Source: SIG653 sp964509125 (GTDB lineage: Bacteria; Bacillota; Clostridia; Oscillospirales; CAG-382). Taken from it: a DNA stretch of 60,094 nucleotides. How positions within the stretch are numbered: position 1 is the first letter of the stretch; every line of letters starts with the position of its first letter. Below the pieces are notes generated by a model. It made no database searches. It was given only the letters and a program-made list of their open reading frames with translations, and had not been told where the DNA came from. Shown one piece after another: positions 52,380 to 59,784 of this stretch. The position numbers were made by a program, and so were the translations under genes. The stretch spans positions 1-60,094 of the forward strand of contig CAZDVZ010000006.1 in NCBI GenBank assembly GCA_964509125.1, in the 5' to 3' direction.

Positions 52380-54848
52380 TTAGTTGTGTGCATCAAACCA
52401 AGTTTTTCCGTAAACGGCTTCCGCAATAAGCGGAACGGAAAGGACACAAGCTTTTTCCATCCCGTTTTGTAAAATTTCAGCGGCAAGTTCTTTTTCGTTT
52501 TCCGGACTTTCCACGATCAGTTCGTCGTGGATCTGAAGAATTATCCTCGATTTCATGTTTCTCAATTCAAATTCTTTTGAAACATCTATCATGGCTTTTT
52601 TAATTATATCCGCTGCAGTTCCTTGAATAGGAGAATTTCTTGCAATTCTTTCTCCAAAAGAGCGAATTGTCTTTTTGGGCGAAGAGAGTTCTGAAACATA
52701 TCTTCGCCTTCCAAACAAAGTGGTAACATATCCCTTTTCATATGCCTCTGCCACTGTCTTTTCAAGATATTCTGAAATTTTGGGGTAGGTTGCAAAATAA
52801 TCGTTTATATAAGCCCTTGCTTCTTTTACGGTAACACCAATATCGTTTGATAATGCAAAGTCTGATATTCCGTAAATGATGCCGAAATTTATAGCTTTTG
52901 CACGTTTTCTCAATTCGGTACTCACTGCTTCGGCTGGGATTCCAAAAACGCCTGATGCTGTCATTGTGTGTATATCATCTCCGTTTTTAAAGGCGTTACA
53001 TAATATCTCATCGCCTGAAAGATGAGCCAAAATTCTAAGCTCTATCTGAGAATAATCAGCATCTATAAGAACATTCCCTTCCTCTGCAACGAAAAATTTT
53101 CTAAAAACACGGCCCAGTTCTGTTTTTACCGGGATGTTTTGTAGGTTCGGCTCCGCTGAGGAAAGACGTCCCGTTTGGGTGAGAGTTTGACGAAAAGTAG
53201 TGTGTATCCTTCCGTCGTCGGAGATAACTTTTAAAAGCCCTTCCGCGTATGTGCTTCTCAGTTTTGAAAGCTGCCTGAAAAGCAGAATTTCGTTAATAAT
53301 TGGGTGATATGGAAGTAGCTTTTCCAACACTTCCGCATCGGTAGAATATCCTGTTTTGGTTTTTTTGCCGTGTGGAAGCTTTAGTTTTTCAAAAAGAACA
53401 GCACCTAACTGTTTTGAAGAATTTATATTAAATTCTTCGCCCGCAAGAAGAAAAACTTGATTTTCGGATTCAATAATTCTACTTTGTAAAAAGTCGGAAA
53501 ATGAAGCAAGTCCATATTTATCTACTTTAAATCCAATCTTTTCCATTTGGAAAAGTATGGTGCAAAGATTTATCTCCATTTGATAAAGATCTTTTTGATG
53601 TCTTTCTTCGATTATTGACCAGAGCTTTTCTTTCAGCGCAGGCAAATTAATTACCACTTCTTCCGGAGTATTTCCTAAAGCTGTTTCTAAATAAACTTCA
53701 ATAGCGTTTTTTGCGCTCTGCAAAGTTCCGCTGTTACTGCCCGCAACATAAGCTAAAAGAGAAATGTCATCACCCGGTGTTTTTATGTTGTATTTCGAAA
53801 AGGCGTGGGCAAATTCTTTTTTGCTCCATAGAGTGATGTTTGAGCCTTCGAAAATGCTACCCATGTTTTCTTCAGTTGTTTTAACACCGTTTTTTCCGTC
53901 CCAAAGGTAAATAAAGCCTTCATTTTCATAAAGATATACATTTTTTTCAAGAATGGAGACATCTGCAGAGAATGTGGGGATAATTGTTTCTTTATGCTTC
54001 ACTTCAAGCTTTTCCGCCATGGCTCTGAATTCCATCTTGATGAAAAATTCTCTCAGCTTTTCATTGTCTTTTTCTAAAATTCTAAAGTCTTCAATGTTTC
54101 CCAAGGGAACGTCTCTTACAATTTTAGCGAGAAAATAACTCATCTCGGCGGAACTTTTTCCCTCTTCCAATTTCTTTTTAATGCCCGCCTTTACCTTGTC
54201 TGTGTTTTTATATATGTTCTCAAGTGTTCCAAATTCTTTAACTAAGTTGTAAGCCCCTTTTTCGCCTATTCCGGGAACACCGGGAATATTATCTGAGGAA
54301 TCGCCCATAATTGCTTTTGCATCTATCAAAAGGGAAGGAGCAAATCCATAAGCCTCTGTAAAGCTTTCCGGAGTGAAAATTTTGGTTTCGTTGGTTGTGG
54401 CGAGGAAAACAGTCGTTTTCTCGCTTACAAGTTGCAGACTGTCACGATCGCCCGTAACAATAACACAGTCGATACCTTTTTGTTCTCCCATGGTGATAAG
54501 AGTGCCTAAAATATCATCAGCTTCAAAGCCTTCTTTTTCAATAACGTGAAATCCCAAAAGCTCTGAGGCGTTTTTGGCGAAAGGAAGTTGTACCGCTAAA
54601 TCGTCGGGCATACCTTTTCTCGTCGCTTTGTATCCGTCAAATTTTTTGTGCCTGAAAGTAGGGTGACGCATATCAAATGCCACTGCGCCATATACAGGTT
54701 CTTCTCCCAACATATTTATGTTTTTGCGAATAATGTTGATAAATCCGTAAAGAGCATTGGTTGGTATTCCATCTTTTGTGGAAAGTGGCCTTATACCGTA
54801 ATATGCTCTGTTCAATATGCTGTTTCCGTCAAAAACTATAAGCTTCAA
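52380..54848 (-). CDS. polA: DNA polymerase I
   Basis: 822 residues. A 5'-3' exonuclease domain (about 1-290; FDGNSILNRAYYG, GDSSDNIPGVPGIGEKGA), a 3'-5' exonuclease-like domain without the catalytic acidic motifs, and a family A polymerase domain with DADYSQIELRILAHLSGD (motif A), RKRAKAINFGIIYG (O-helix) and QIHDELIVE (motif C). It fills repair and Okazaki gaps. The start is TTG at 54848 because GGAGGG is 6 nt upstream and the family begins KLIVFDGN; an upstream extension of the frame to 54941 is not translated. Confidence 0.96.
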   Translation of the reverse strand: MKLIVFDGNSILNRAYYGIRPLSTKDGIPTNALYGFINIIRKNINMLGEEPVYGAVAFDMRHPTFRHKKFDGYKATRKGMPDDLAVQLPFAKNASELLGFHVIEKEGFEADDILGTLITMGEQKGIDCVIVTGDRDSLQLVSEKTTVFLATTNETKIFTPESFTEAYGFAPSLLIDAKAIMGDSSDNIPGVPGIGEKGAYNLVKEFGTLENIYKNTDKVKAGIKKKLEEGKSSAEMSYFLAKIVRDVPLGNIEDFRILEKDNEKLREFFIKMEFRAMAEKLEVKHKETIIPTFSADVSILEKNVYLYENEGFIYLWDGKNGVKTTEENMGSIFEGSNITLWSKKEFAHAFSKYNIKTPGDDISLLAYVAGSNSGTLQSAKNAIEVYLETALGNTPEEVVINLPALKEKLWSIIEERHQKDLYQMEINLCTILFQMEKIGFKVDKYGLASFSDFLQSRIIESENQVFLLAGEEFNINSSKQLGAVLFEKLKLPHGKKTKTGYSTDAEVLEKLLPYHPIINEILLFRQLSKLRSTYAEGLLKVISDDGRIHTTFRQTLTQTGRLSSAEPNLQNIPVKTELGRVFRKFFVAEEGNVLIDADYSQIELRILAHLSGDEILCNAFKNGDDIHTMTASGVFGIPAEAVSTELRKRAKAINFGIIYGISDFALSNDIGVTVKEARAYINDYFATYPKISEYLEKTVAEAYEKGYVTTLFGRRRYVSELSSPKKTIRSFGERIARNSPIQGTAADIIKKAMIDVSKEFELRNMKSRIILQIHDELIVESPENEKELAAEILQNGMEKACVLSVPLIAEAVYGKTWFDAHN

Positions 54849-54881
54849 GCTTAACCCTCCATTTATACATATACACTTTTC

Positions 54882-54910
54882 AGTATACCACTTGTTTAAT
54901 TCAAAGTCAA
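54882..54910 (-). promoter_or_regulatory. Promoter of polA
   Basis: Minus-strand TTGACT (54910-54905), 17-bp spacer, TATACT (54887-54882), about 33 bp before the TTG start. Confidence 0.8.
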
Positions 54911-54949
54911 TAAAAAAAGAAAAATTAAGCGATATCCACATAAAAAAAC

Positions 54950-54987
54950 TTTAAAAAAAGCGGAAAACGTCTGCATACGTTTTCCGC
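54950..54987 (-). terminator. Terminator of the FHA-ABC transporter gene
   Basis: On the minus strand GCGGAAAACGT pairs with ACGTTTTCCGC over 11 bp (54987-54960) and is followed by a run of seven T. Confidence 0.9.
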
Positions 54988-54996
54988 AAAAAGTTT

Positions 54997-57363
54997 TTAT
55001 GATTTTTCTTTTCCAACTTTCGAAAGAACTACTCTTGAAAGCACAAGGAAACCTATTGTAAATGCTACTAAAATACCCAATGAAGCAAGAAAATGTGAAA
55101 TTTCATGTGTGAAAAAGTCTTCAGCTTCGTGGGTTATCAGCTTCGAAAACAGTTCTTCATGCTTTTCATATTCTTTTTCTTGCATGAGCCTTAGATCTAA
55201 TTTGTTTAAATTCGCTGTTGTTCCGTATCCCTGCATACTCCAACGGCAGATGGCTGCCCATGAGATCGTTTCAGTGGCACCGCTAAGCTCAAATATCAGT
55301 CCTGAAAATAAAATTTGAGGCATAAGCAAAATGGGCGCAACTGTCATGGCTCTGTCTGCGTTTGTGAATAGAGAAGAAACAAAAAGTCCCATCGCTGTTG
55401 ATGCAATAGCGGTAATAAATGTTGTCAACAATATTTCCAAAAATGGAGGCAACATAATTCCATCGTTGGGAAGCCCAACCAAAGCGCTGAATACAGCGGT
55501 GATCATTAAGCTTTGAATAAGGCAAAGTCCTCCAAGGACAATTATTTTTGATGATATATAAGACGTCAAAGAAAGCCCTGTCATGTATTCTCTTTTCATA
55601 ACAGACCGTTCCTTGCAAATTTCCTGAATGGCGTTTAACATACCAACCCAAAACGCTGAACACGAAAGAGCAAACAAAAGACTTTTTGTCATTTCATATT
55701 GCTTGAATTGTTCACCATCTGCAACAAGTGAGATCAAGGCGGCAAGCAATGGTGCTTGAATCAATAGCAAAAATAACCGCTGTTTGTCGTTGGTGACAAG
55801 TTTTAAATATCTTGAACTTAAAACACCAATCTGTTTCATGCGGCTTTTTTTAGAGGTCGAAGAAACAGGCGGGAGGTCTTTTGCCTTTCCGAGAATTACC
55901 CTTGTCTTGTCAAATTGTTCTCTCCAATGAGGTGCATTATCAGTTATCATGTTGTAAATATCAACAATATCTGATACACCAAAAAATTTCAGCGCCTCAT
56001 CATGAGACCCATAGAAACAAAGATTTCCGCCTTTGCCCATGAACACGATCTTGTCGCACATCTTAAGTTGTAAAGTGCTGTGTGTTACCAAAATAACGGT
56101 TTTACCACCATCTGCCATCGAGCGTAGGGACTTCATTAAATTGCGTTCGGTGCCCGGATCAAGTCCCGATGCAGGTTCATCCAAAAATAAAAGGTTCGGA
56201 TCGGATAAAAGTTCAACGGCAATGCTGGCTCTTTTTCTTTGTCCACCGCTTAATGATTTTATAAAACTGTTGTTTTTTTCAGTAAGCTCAACTGTTGCAA
56301 TTGCCCTTGAAATCGCAGCTTCTCTTTCTTCAACGCTTGTGTCTTCGGGAAGACGAAGCTTTGCTGTATACATAAGCATATCGTGCAAAGTGAGATTATC
56401 ATAAACTATGTCCGATTGAGGAACATAACCTACTAATTTTTTAAGTGAATCAAAGTTTTGGTAAAGGTCGATTCCGTTTATGTAAACTTCGCCGTTATTA
56501 GGCTTTAAGTATCCGCACATACAATTTAATATCGTCGATTTACCTGCTCCCGACCCACCAATAACGGCAACGAGTTCGCCCGGTTTTATGTTTAAATTAA
56601 CATGATTGCACGTGATGAAGGATTTTTTCCCTTTTCCTCTTTTAATAACAATGTCTGATGCATCAACGGAAATGCCACTTTTGAAACAACAATACGATAT
56701 CATCATTTTGGTGAATATGAGTTTTGAGTTTGTGATGTCAATAACATCTTTTTCGTGAAGCTTTTGCTTGCCTGAAATTCGTATGTTATTAACGATAACT
56801 CCGTTAGTGCTTCCGTTGTCGGATATGAAATAATCTTCCCCTTCACGTGTTATAACGGCGTGACATTTTGAAACAGAAACGTGTGAAAGATGAATGTCAC
56901 AAGTGGCATCTCTTCCAATGGTAATTTTTAAAGAACGATTTAAAGGAAATGTGCTCCATTTGTTTGTTGAGTTTACATTGGAAAAAACAAAAAGAACACC
57001 GAGAGATAACGCTTCTACATTGTTATCAATTCTAATAAAATCACCATCGTTAATCTTTCTTGACACGAAAAACGTGTTGTTGTAAATCAAGCCGTTTGTA
57101 CTGCGCACTCCTTTGTAAGCGGCCTTATCTTCAATAGTCCACGAATTGTCTTTATATACAAAACGTCCATGTTCAGAAGAAACCAAACGTGATGTAAGGG
57201 CGATATCATTCATTGGATCGCGCCCAAAATGGAGCACGGATTTTCCCATATTATCAAGTATTATAGTTCGTGGTGCAGCGCTACCGTCAAATATCGTCAC
57301 CATTAACCCTGAAGATCTGTTTGCTGTAGGGGTATGGGAGAAGTTTTGCGTATATTCTTGCAT
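54997..57363 (-). CDS. FHA-domain ABC transporter, ATPase and permease fused
   Basis: 788 residues in one chain. Two forkhead-associated domains come first (about 35-95 with GRDPMNDIAL and SSEHGRF; about 145-205 with IGRDATCDI and DNGSTNGVIVN). An ABC ATPase follows (Walker A GGSGAGKST, LSGGQRKRASIAVELL, Walker B LLFLDEPASGLDPGT), then an ABC-2/ABCG-type permease with six helices. FHA domains bind phosphothreonine, so a Ser/Thr kinase probably controls it, but none is in the window. It resembles ABCG half-transporters and M. tuberculosis Rv1747 in layout. The exported substrate is unknown. GAGG lies 8 nt before the ATG. Confidence 0.9.
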   Translation of the reverse strand: MQEYTQNFSHTPTANRSSGLMVTIFDGSAAPRTIILDNMGKSVLHFGRDPMNDIALTSRLVSSEHGRFVYKDNSWTIEDKAAYKGVRSTNGLIYNNTFFVSRKINDGDFIRIDNNVEALSLGVLFVFSNVNSTNKWSTFPLNRSLKITIGRDATCDIHLSHVSVSKCHAVITREGEDYFISDNGSTNGVIVNNIRISGKQKLHEKDVIDITNSKLIFTKMMISYCCFKSGISVDASDIVIKRGKGKKSFITCNHVNLNIKPGELVAVIGGSGAGKSTILNCMCGYLKPNNGEVYINGIDLYQNFDSLKKLVGYVPQSDIVYDNLTLHDMLMYTAKLRLPEDTSVEEREAAISRAIATVELTEKNNSFIKSLSGGQRKRASIAVELLSDPNLLFLDEPASGLDPGTERNLMKSLRSMADGGKTVILVTHSTLQLKMCDKIVFMGKGGNLCFYGSHDEALKFFGVSDIVDIYNMITDNAPHWREQFDKTRVILGKAKDLPPVSSTSKKSRMKQIGVLSSRYLKLVTNDKQRLFLLLIQAPLLAALISLVADGEQFKQYEMTKSLLFALSCSAFWVGMLNAIQEICKERSVMKREYMTGLSLTSYISSKIIVLGGLCLIQSLMITAVFSALVGLPNDGIMLPPFLEILLTTFITAIASTAMGLFVSSLFTNADRAMTVAPILLMPQILFSGLIFELSGATETISWAAICRWSMQGYGTTANLNKLDLRLMQEKEYEKHEELFSKLITHEAEDFFTHEISHFLASLGILVAFTIGFLVLSRVVLSKVGKEKS

Positions 57364-57449
57364 AAAACTACCTCACATATGTTTATTTAAAAAATTAATT
57401 TCAACAAAAATATCCAAAAAAATGCAAAAAACAGTTTTTAAACAAATGT

Positions 57450-57478
57450 ATAATAGCATTGTAAGCAAAAAATGTCAA
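57450..57478 (-). promoter_or_regulatory. Promoter of the FHA-ABC transporter gene
   Basis: Minus-strand TTGACA (57478-57473), 17-bp spacer, TATTAT (57455-57450), about 90 bp upstream of the ATG. Confidence 0.75.
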
Positions 57479-57517
57479 TAGATAATGGATAAATTTCATT
57501 TTAATTTTGATTTTCCT

Positions 57518-57724
57518 TTATCTGTAGGGCCTACGTTCATCTGTTAGCCCTAATATATAGTCTGTTGAGGTTTTATAGTATTCAGCCAGCATTATTAGGA
57601 ATTCAATTGGTAGCTGTCTATGACCGTTTTCATATTGAGAATATGTGTTTTGTTTAATGTGTAGATAATCAGCTAACTCTTGTTGCGTAAGATCAGAGTC
57701 TTCGCGCAAATCTTTTATGCGCAT
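57518..57724 (-). CDS. Short XRE-family repressor
   Basis: 68 residues, essentially only an HTH_3 domain: DLTQQELADYLHIKQNTYSQYENGHRQ, then an LAEYYKTSTDYILGLT-type tail. RBS AAAAGGAG is 8 nt before the ATG. The upstream region has two palindromic sites of the ATCTCA-N3-TGAGAT type, one of them inside the divergent promoter of the zinc-ribbon gene, so this protein probably represses both itself and that gene. Confidence 0.85.
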   Translation of the reverse strand: MRIKDLREDSDLTQQELADYLHIKQNTYSQYENGHRQLPIEFLIMLAEYYKTSTDYILGLTDERRPYR

Positions 57725-57764
57725 TTTTACATCTCCTTTTAAATATTATTAAATATTATATAAA

Positions 57765-57809
57765 ATCTCAAAATGAGATATTGACATTTATCTCAAATTG
57801 TGATATATT
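57765..57809 (+). promoter_or_regulatory. Divergent regulatory region: promoter with two palindromic operators
   Basis: TTGACA (57781-57786) and TATATT (57804-57809), 17 bp apart, point toward the zinc-ribbon gene at 57841. A perfect palindrome ATCTCA-AAA-TGAGAT lies at 57765-57779, and a copy with one change, ATCTCA-AAT-TGTGAT, at 57790-57804 fills the spacer between -35 and -10. On the minus strand TATAAT near 57757-57762 would serve the XRE gene. Confidence 0.75.
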
Positions 57810-57840
57810 GTCATTGCAACAAGAGGAAAAAAGTTAAAAA

Positions 57841-57945
57841 ATGAAGTATTGTGAAAAATGCGGAAAACAAATCATGGATGAGGCTGTAATTTGTAATGGT
57901 TGCGGATATCTTGCCGACAGCTTGTTGTTTCCATTGTCCGTTTGA
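57841..57945 (+). CDS. Very short zinc-ribbon protein
   Basis: 34 residues starting MKYCEKCGKQ and containing two CxxCG knuckles (CEKCG, CNGCG), the standard zinc_ribbon_2 form. It is normally the N-terminus of a longer membrane protein; here it stops 12 residues after the second knuckle, so it may be a truncated remnant. AAGAGG is upstream. Expression is expected under the divergent XRE-controlled promoter. Confidence 0.55.
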   Translation: MKYCEKCGKQIMDEAVICNGCGYLADSLLFPLSV

Positions 57946-58180
57946 TAGGTGTGAAAGAAACATCATATCACGCAGCCACGTCACATAATTACAAAGCGTG
58001 TTAAAAAAATATACTGTTGCTTATGCAAAACAGATATAAAGCCATGTGTTGAGAATGCCGTAAGGTCTGCATGCGTTTGTTTCAAGGTTGCAAATACATA
58101 TGTCTGAATAATATAAGGTTTTCTCCGGTGCCGAAATGAACTTTTTGCATATGGTGGCGGTTTTATTTTAAAAATAAAAT
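57946..58180. other. Gene-poor stretch between zinc-ribbon copies
   Basis: No supported gene on either strand. AT-rich sequence without clear repeats; likely degraded coding sequence of the truncated zinc-ribbon gene. Confidence 0.35.
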
Positions 58181-58195
58181 ATCTCAAAATGAGAT
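58181..58195. promoter_or_regulatory. Third palindromic operator
   Basis: An exact copy of the 15-bp ATCTCAAAATGAGAT palindrome of 57765-57779, placed 19 bp before a second zinc-ribbon start codon. No clear -10/-35 pair was found next to it. Confidence 0.65.
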
Positions 58196-58213
58196 AAGGA
58201 AGTGAGAGAAAAA

Positions 58214-58342
58214 ATGAAATATTGTACGAAATGTGGAAAGCAGCTGTTGCAAGTGCGAATTTTTTTCGCACTTGCAACAGCCCCATCCACCTTTTTTGTT
58301 TTTGACCGCCGCTTGATGCAACAGCCCCTTAAAGTATTTTGA
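58214..58342 (+). pseudogene. Zinc-ribbon gene broken by a hairpin repeat
   Basis: The start MKYCTKCGKQ matches the zinc-ribbon gene at 57841. From codon 10 or 11 on, the frame runs into the inserted repeat (GCTGTTGCAAGTGCG...), giving a meaningless tail that ends at 58342. The second CxxC knuckle is lost. This indicates insertion of the repeat into a working gene. Confidence 0.7.
58243..58328 (+). repeat. Hairpin repeat, left copy (inverted relative to 59292-59376)
   Basis: It consists of a 17-bp perfect hairpin (58243-58259 with 58265-58281, five-T loop), a T-rich stretch, then GACCGCCGCTTGATGCAACAGCCCC. Its reverse complement recurs at 59292-59376 with a 3-nt length difference and few substitutions. 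Both contain two copies of GCAACAG-type ends, reminiscent of a small non-autonomous mobile element. No transposase is present. Confidence 0.75.
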
Positions 58343-58367
58343 CATAAAAATTATATTTTCTTATAGT
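58339..58367 (+). promoter_or_regulatory. Promoter of the polysaccharide deacetylase gene
   Basis: TTGACA (58339-58344), 17-bp spacer, TATAGT (58362-58367). The -35 begins 11 bp after the repeat ends, so the gene has its own promoter inside the cassette. Confidence 0.75.
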
Positions 58368-58393
58368 TTTTGTTTAGTGAAAGGATGTTAGTC

Positions 58394-59173
58394 ATGGGTG
58401 TATTGAATAATGTGAAAATAACATTGTGGAGTTTATGGAAGAGAACTAAAAGTACAAAATCCTTCGAAAAATGTTCTTCAAAGTTTGTATCAAAGGTAGA
58501 TTCTCCACCGGTAGTATTAGCCTATCATCATTTTTCTGCATCTCCAACAGAAAATGAATATTGCGTTTCTGTAAAAGCTTTTGAAAAACAGATAAATTAT
58601 TATCTAAAAAATGGATACACGTTTTTATGGCAAAAAGAGTATAAAAATAACAATACCAAATCTGTAATAATTAGTATAGACGATGGGTGGATGGATAACT
58701 ACGAGTATATGTTTCCTTTAATCCAAAAATACAAAGTTAAAGTTACCATAAATTTAACTGTTGAAAAAACCTTTACTGATTCTCCTCGTGACTCTTGTTT
58801 TTCTTTTAGAGAAATAAATGAGATGTTAGATAGTGGATTGGTGAATTTTGAATCTCATTCCATGACCCACCCTCATTTAACGCAATGCACAGATGAAGAA
58901 TTGGAATATGAGCTTTCAGAATCTAAACGCTTAATAAAAGAAAAGTTGAATATCGAGTCTGAGGTTTTCGTGTGTCCTTTTGAGGATTCTAATAAAAAAG
59001 TTGTTGATGCTATAAAAAAACATTATCTTATGGGATATAACTTTGCTGAAAATGTTGATCCTATATATAGTATACGAAGAATATATATGCATGAATCTAC
59101 TTCCGAAAAGGATATGGCTGTTAACACATATTATCACTATCGTAGCCACTTTCGGAAGAGTGTTCGAAGGTGA
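58394..59173 (+). CDS. Polysaccharide deacetylase (CE4, NodB-like)
   Basis: 259 residues. The NodB domain has VVLAYHHF, the metal/catalytic ISIDDGWMDNY (DD pair near residue 98), and FESHSMTHPHL carrying the two metal-binding His. It would remove N- or O-acetyl groups from a glycan such as peptidoglycan or exopolysaccharide. It has no signal peptide or membrane anchor, which is unusual for enzymes acting outside the cell; the N-terminus may be truncated. The ATG at 58394 follows AAGG by 9 nt. The gene is AT-richer than its neighbours and sits between inverted repeats. Confidence 0.85.
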   Translation: MGVLNNVKITLWSLWKRTKSTKSFEKCSSKFVSKVDSPPVVLAYHHFSASPTENEYCVSVKAFEKQINYYLKNGYTFLWQKEYKNNNTKSVIISIDDGWMDNYEYMFPLIQKYKVKVTINLTVEKTFTDSPRDSCFSFREINEMLDSGLVNFESHSMTHPHLTQCTDEELEYELSESKRLIKEKLNIESEVFVCPFEDSNKKVVDAIKKHYLMGYNFAENVDPIYSIRRIYMHESTSEKDMAVNTYYHYRSHFRKSVRR

Positions 59174-59291
59174 TGCCTAAGGCGTTGGCTCTACTGTGCG
59201 ATTCATGAGCTTGTTTAAATGATTTTTGTGTTTTTTGCAATGTGACGTGACCGAAAAATTGCAGAAGTTCAAGTTCTCTCACGTAAGCCCC

Positions 59292-59376
59292 GGTGCCGTT
59301 GCATTAAGCGGCGGTCAAAAACAAAAAAAGATGGAGCTGTTGCAAGTGCGAAAAAAATTCGCACTTGCAACAGCCC
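59292..59376 (-). repeat. Hairpin repeat, right copy
   Basis: Inverted copy of 58243-58328: CGGCGGTC, A-rich stretch, then a 17-bp hairpin (GCTGTTGCAAGTGCGAA with TTCGCACTTGCAACAGC, 59336-59374) ending in CCCC. The outer end differs from the left copy: after GCATTAAGCGG the left copy's AACAGCCCC is replaced by GTTGCCGG-like sequence. Confidence 0.75.
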
Positions 59377-59517
59377 CTTTCCATGGTGTGCTTCGTGTCA
59401 TGTAATTCTTTCAAAATTACGAATAATCTCAAAGTAAAATCAACAGTAGTAAACGGAGTGCATTTACTTTGGGAATTATCTTAATTTGAAATTTTTAAAA
59501 AAATCTCAAAAAAGCTA

Positions 59518-59546
59518 TTGCAAAACGAAAAATAATGTGATATAAT
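59518..59546 (+). promoter_or_regulatory. tRNA-Leu promoter
   Basis: TTGCAA (59518-59523), 17-bp spacer, TATAAT (59541-59546), 21 bp before the mature tRNA. Confidence 0.75.
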
Positions 59547-59567
59547 AAATCTCGTTCCGAAGAATTG

Positions 59568-59653
59568 GCCGGTGTGTCGGAATGGCAGACGAGGCAGACT
59601 CAAAATCTGTTGTCAGCGATGGCGTGTGGGTTCGAGTCCCACCACCGGCACCA
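59568..59653 (+). tRNA. tRNA-Leu(CAA)
   Basis: Class II tRNA with acceptor stem GCCGGTG / CACCGGC, discriminator A and encoded CCA. The anticodon loop is CTCAAAA with anticodon CAA (reads UUG), the variable arm is long, and the T arm is GTGGG-TTCGAGT-CCCAC. A clear leucine tRNA. Confidence 0.95.
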
Positions 59654-59660
59654 AAGCATT

Positions 59661-59709
59661 CAAACCCGAACCTTTTACCAATCGGTGAAACATTCGGGTT
59701 TGTTGTTTT
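59661..59709 (+). terminator. Terminator after tRNA-Leu
   Basis: CAAACCCGAA (59661-59670) pairs perfectly with TTCGGGTTTG (59693-59702), followed by TTGTTTTC. Confidence 0.85.
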
Positions 59710-59737
59710 CTTAAAAGATGTTAAATAGTCTTTGTTT

Positions 59738-59773
59738 GTGGCAGTACAGAGTGGTTTGACTCTGCACTGCCAC
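59738..59773. terminator. Hairpin downstream of the zinc-ribbon gene
   Basis: A 15-bp stem with one mismatch (GTGGCAGT-A-CAGAGT with ACTCTG-C-ACTGCCAC). It is 12 bp beyond the stop of the minus-strand zinc-ribbon gene; no long T tract, so a weak or structural terminator. Confidence 0.5.
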
Positions 59774-59784
59774 TTCTTCGTTTA

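Larger units (their letters stand above)
59174..59567. other. Intergenic region with right repeat copy and tRNA promoter
   Basis: No gene seen. It contains the right repeat (59292-59376), a small hairpin CAAAGTAAA / TTTACTTTG (59430-59471), and the tRNA promoter. The part 59174-59290 shows no recognisable coding sequence. Confidence 0.4.
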
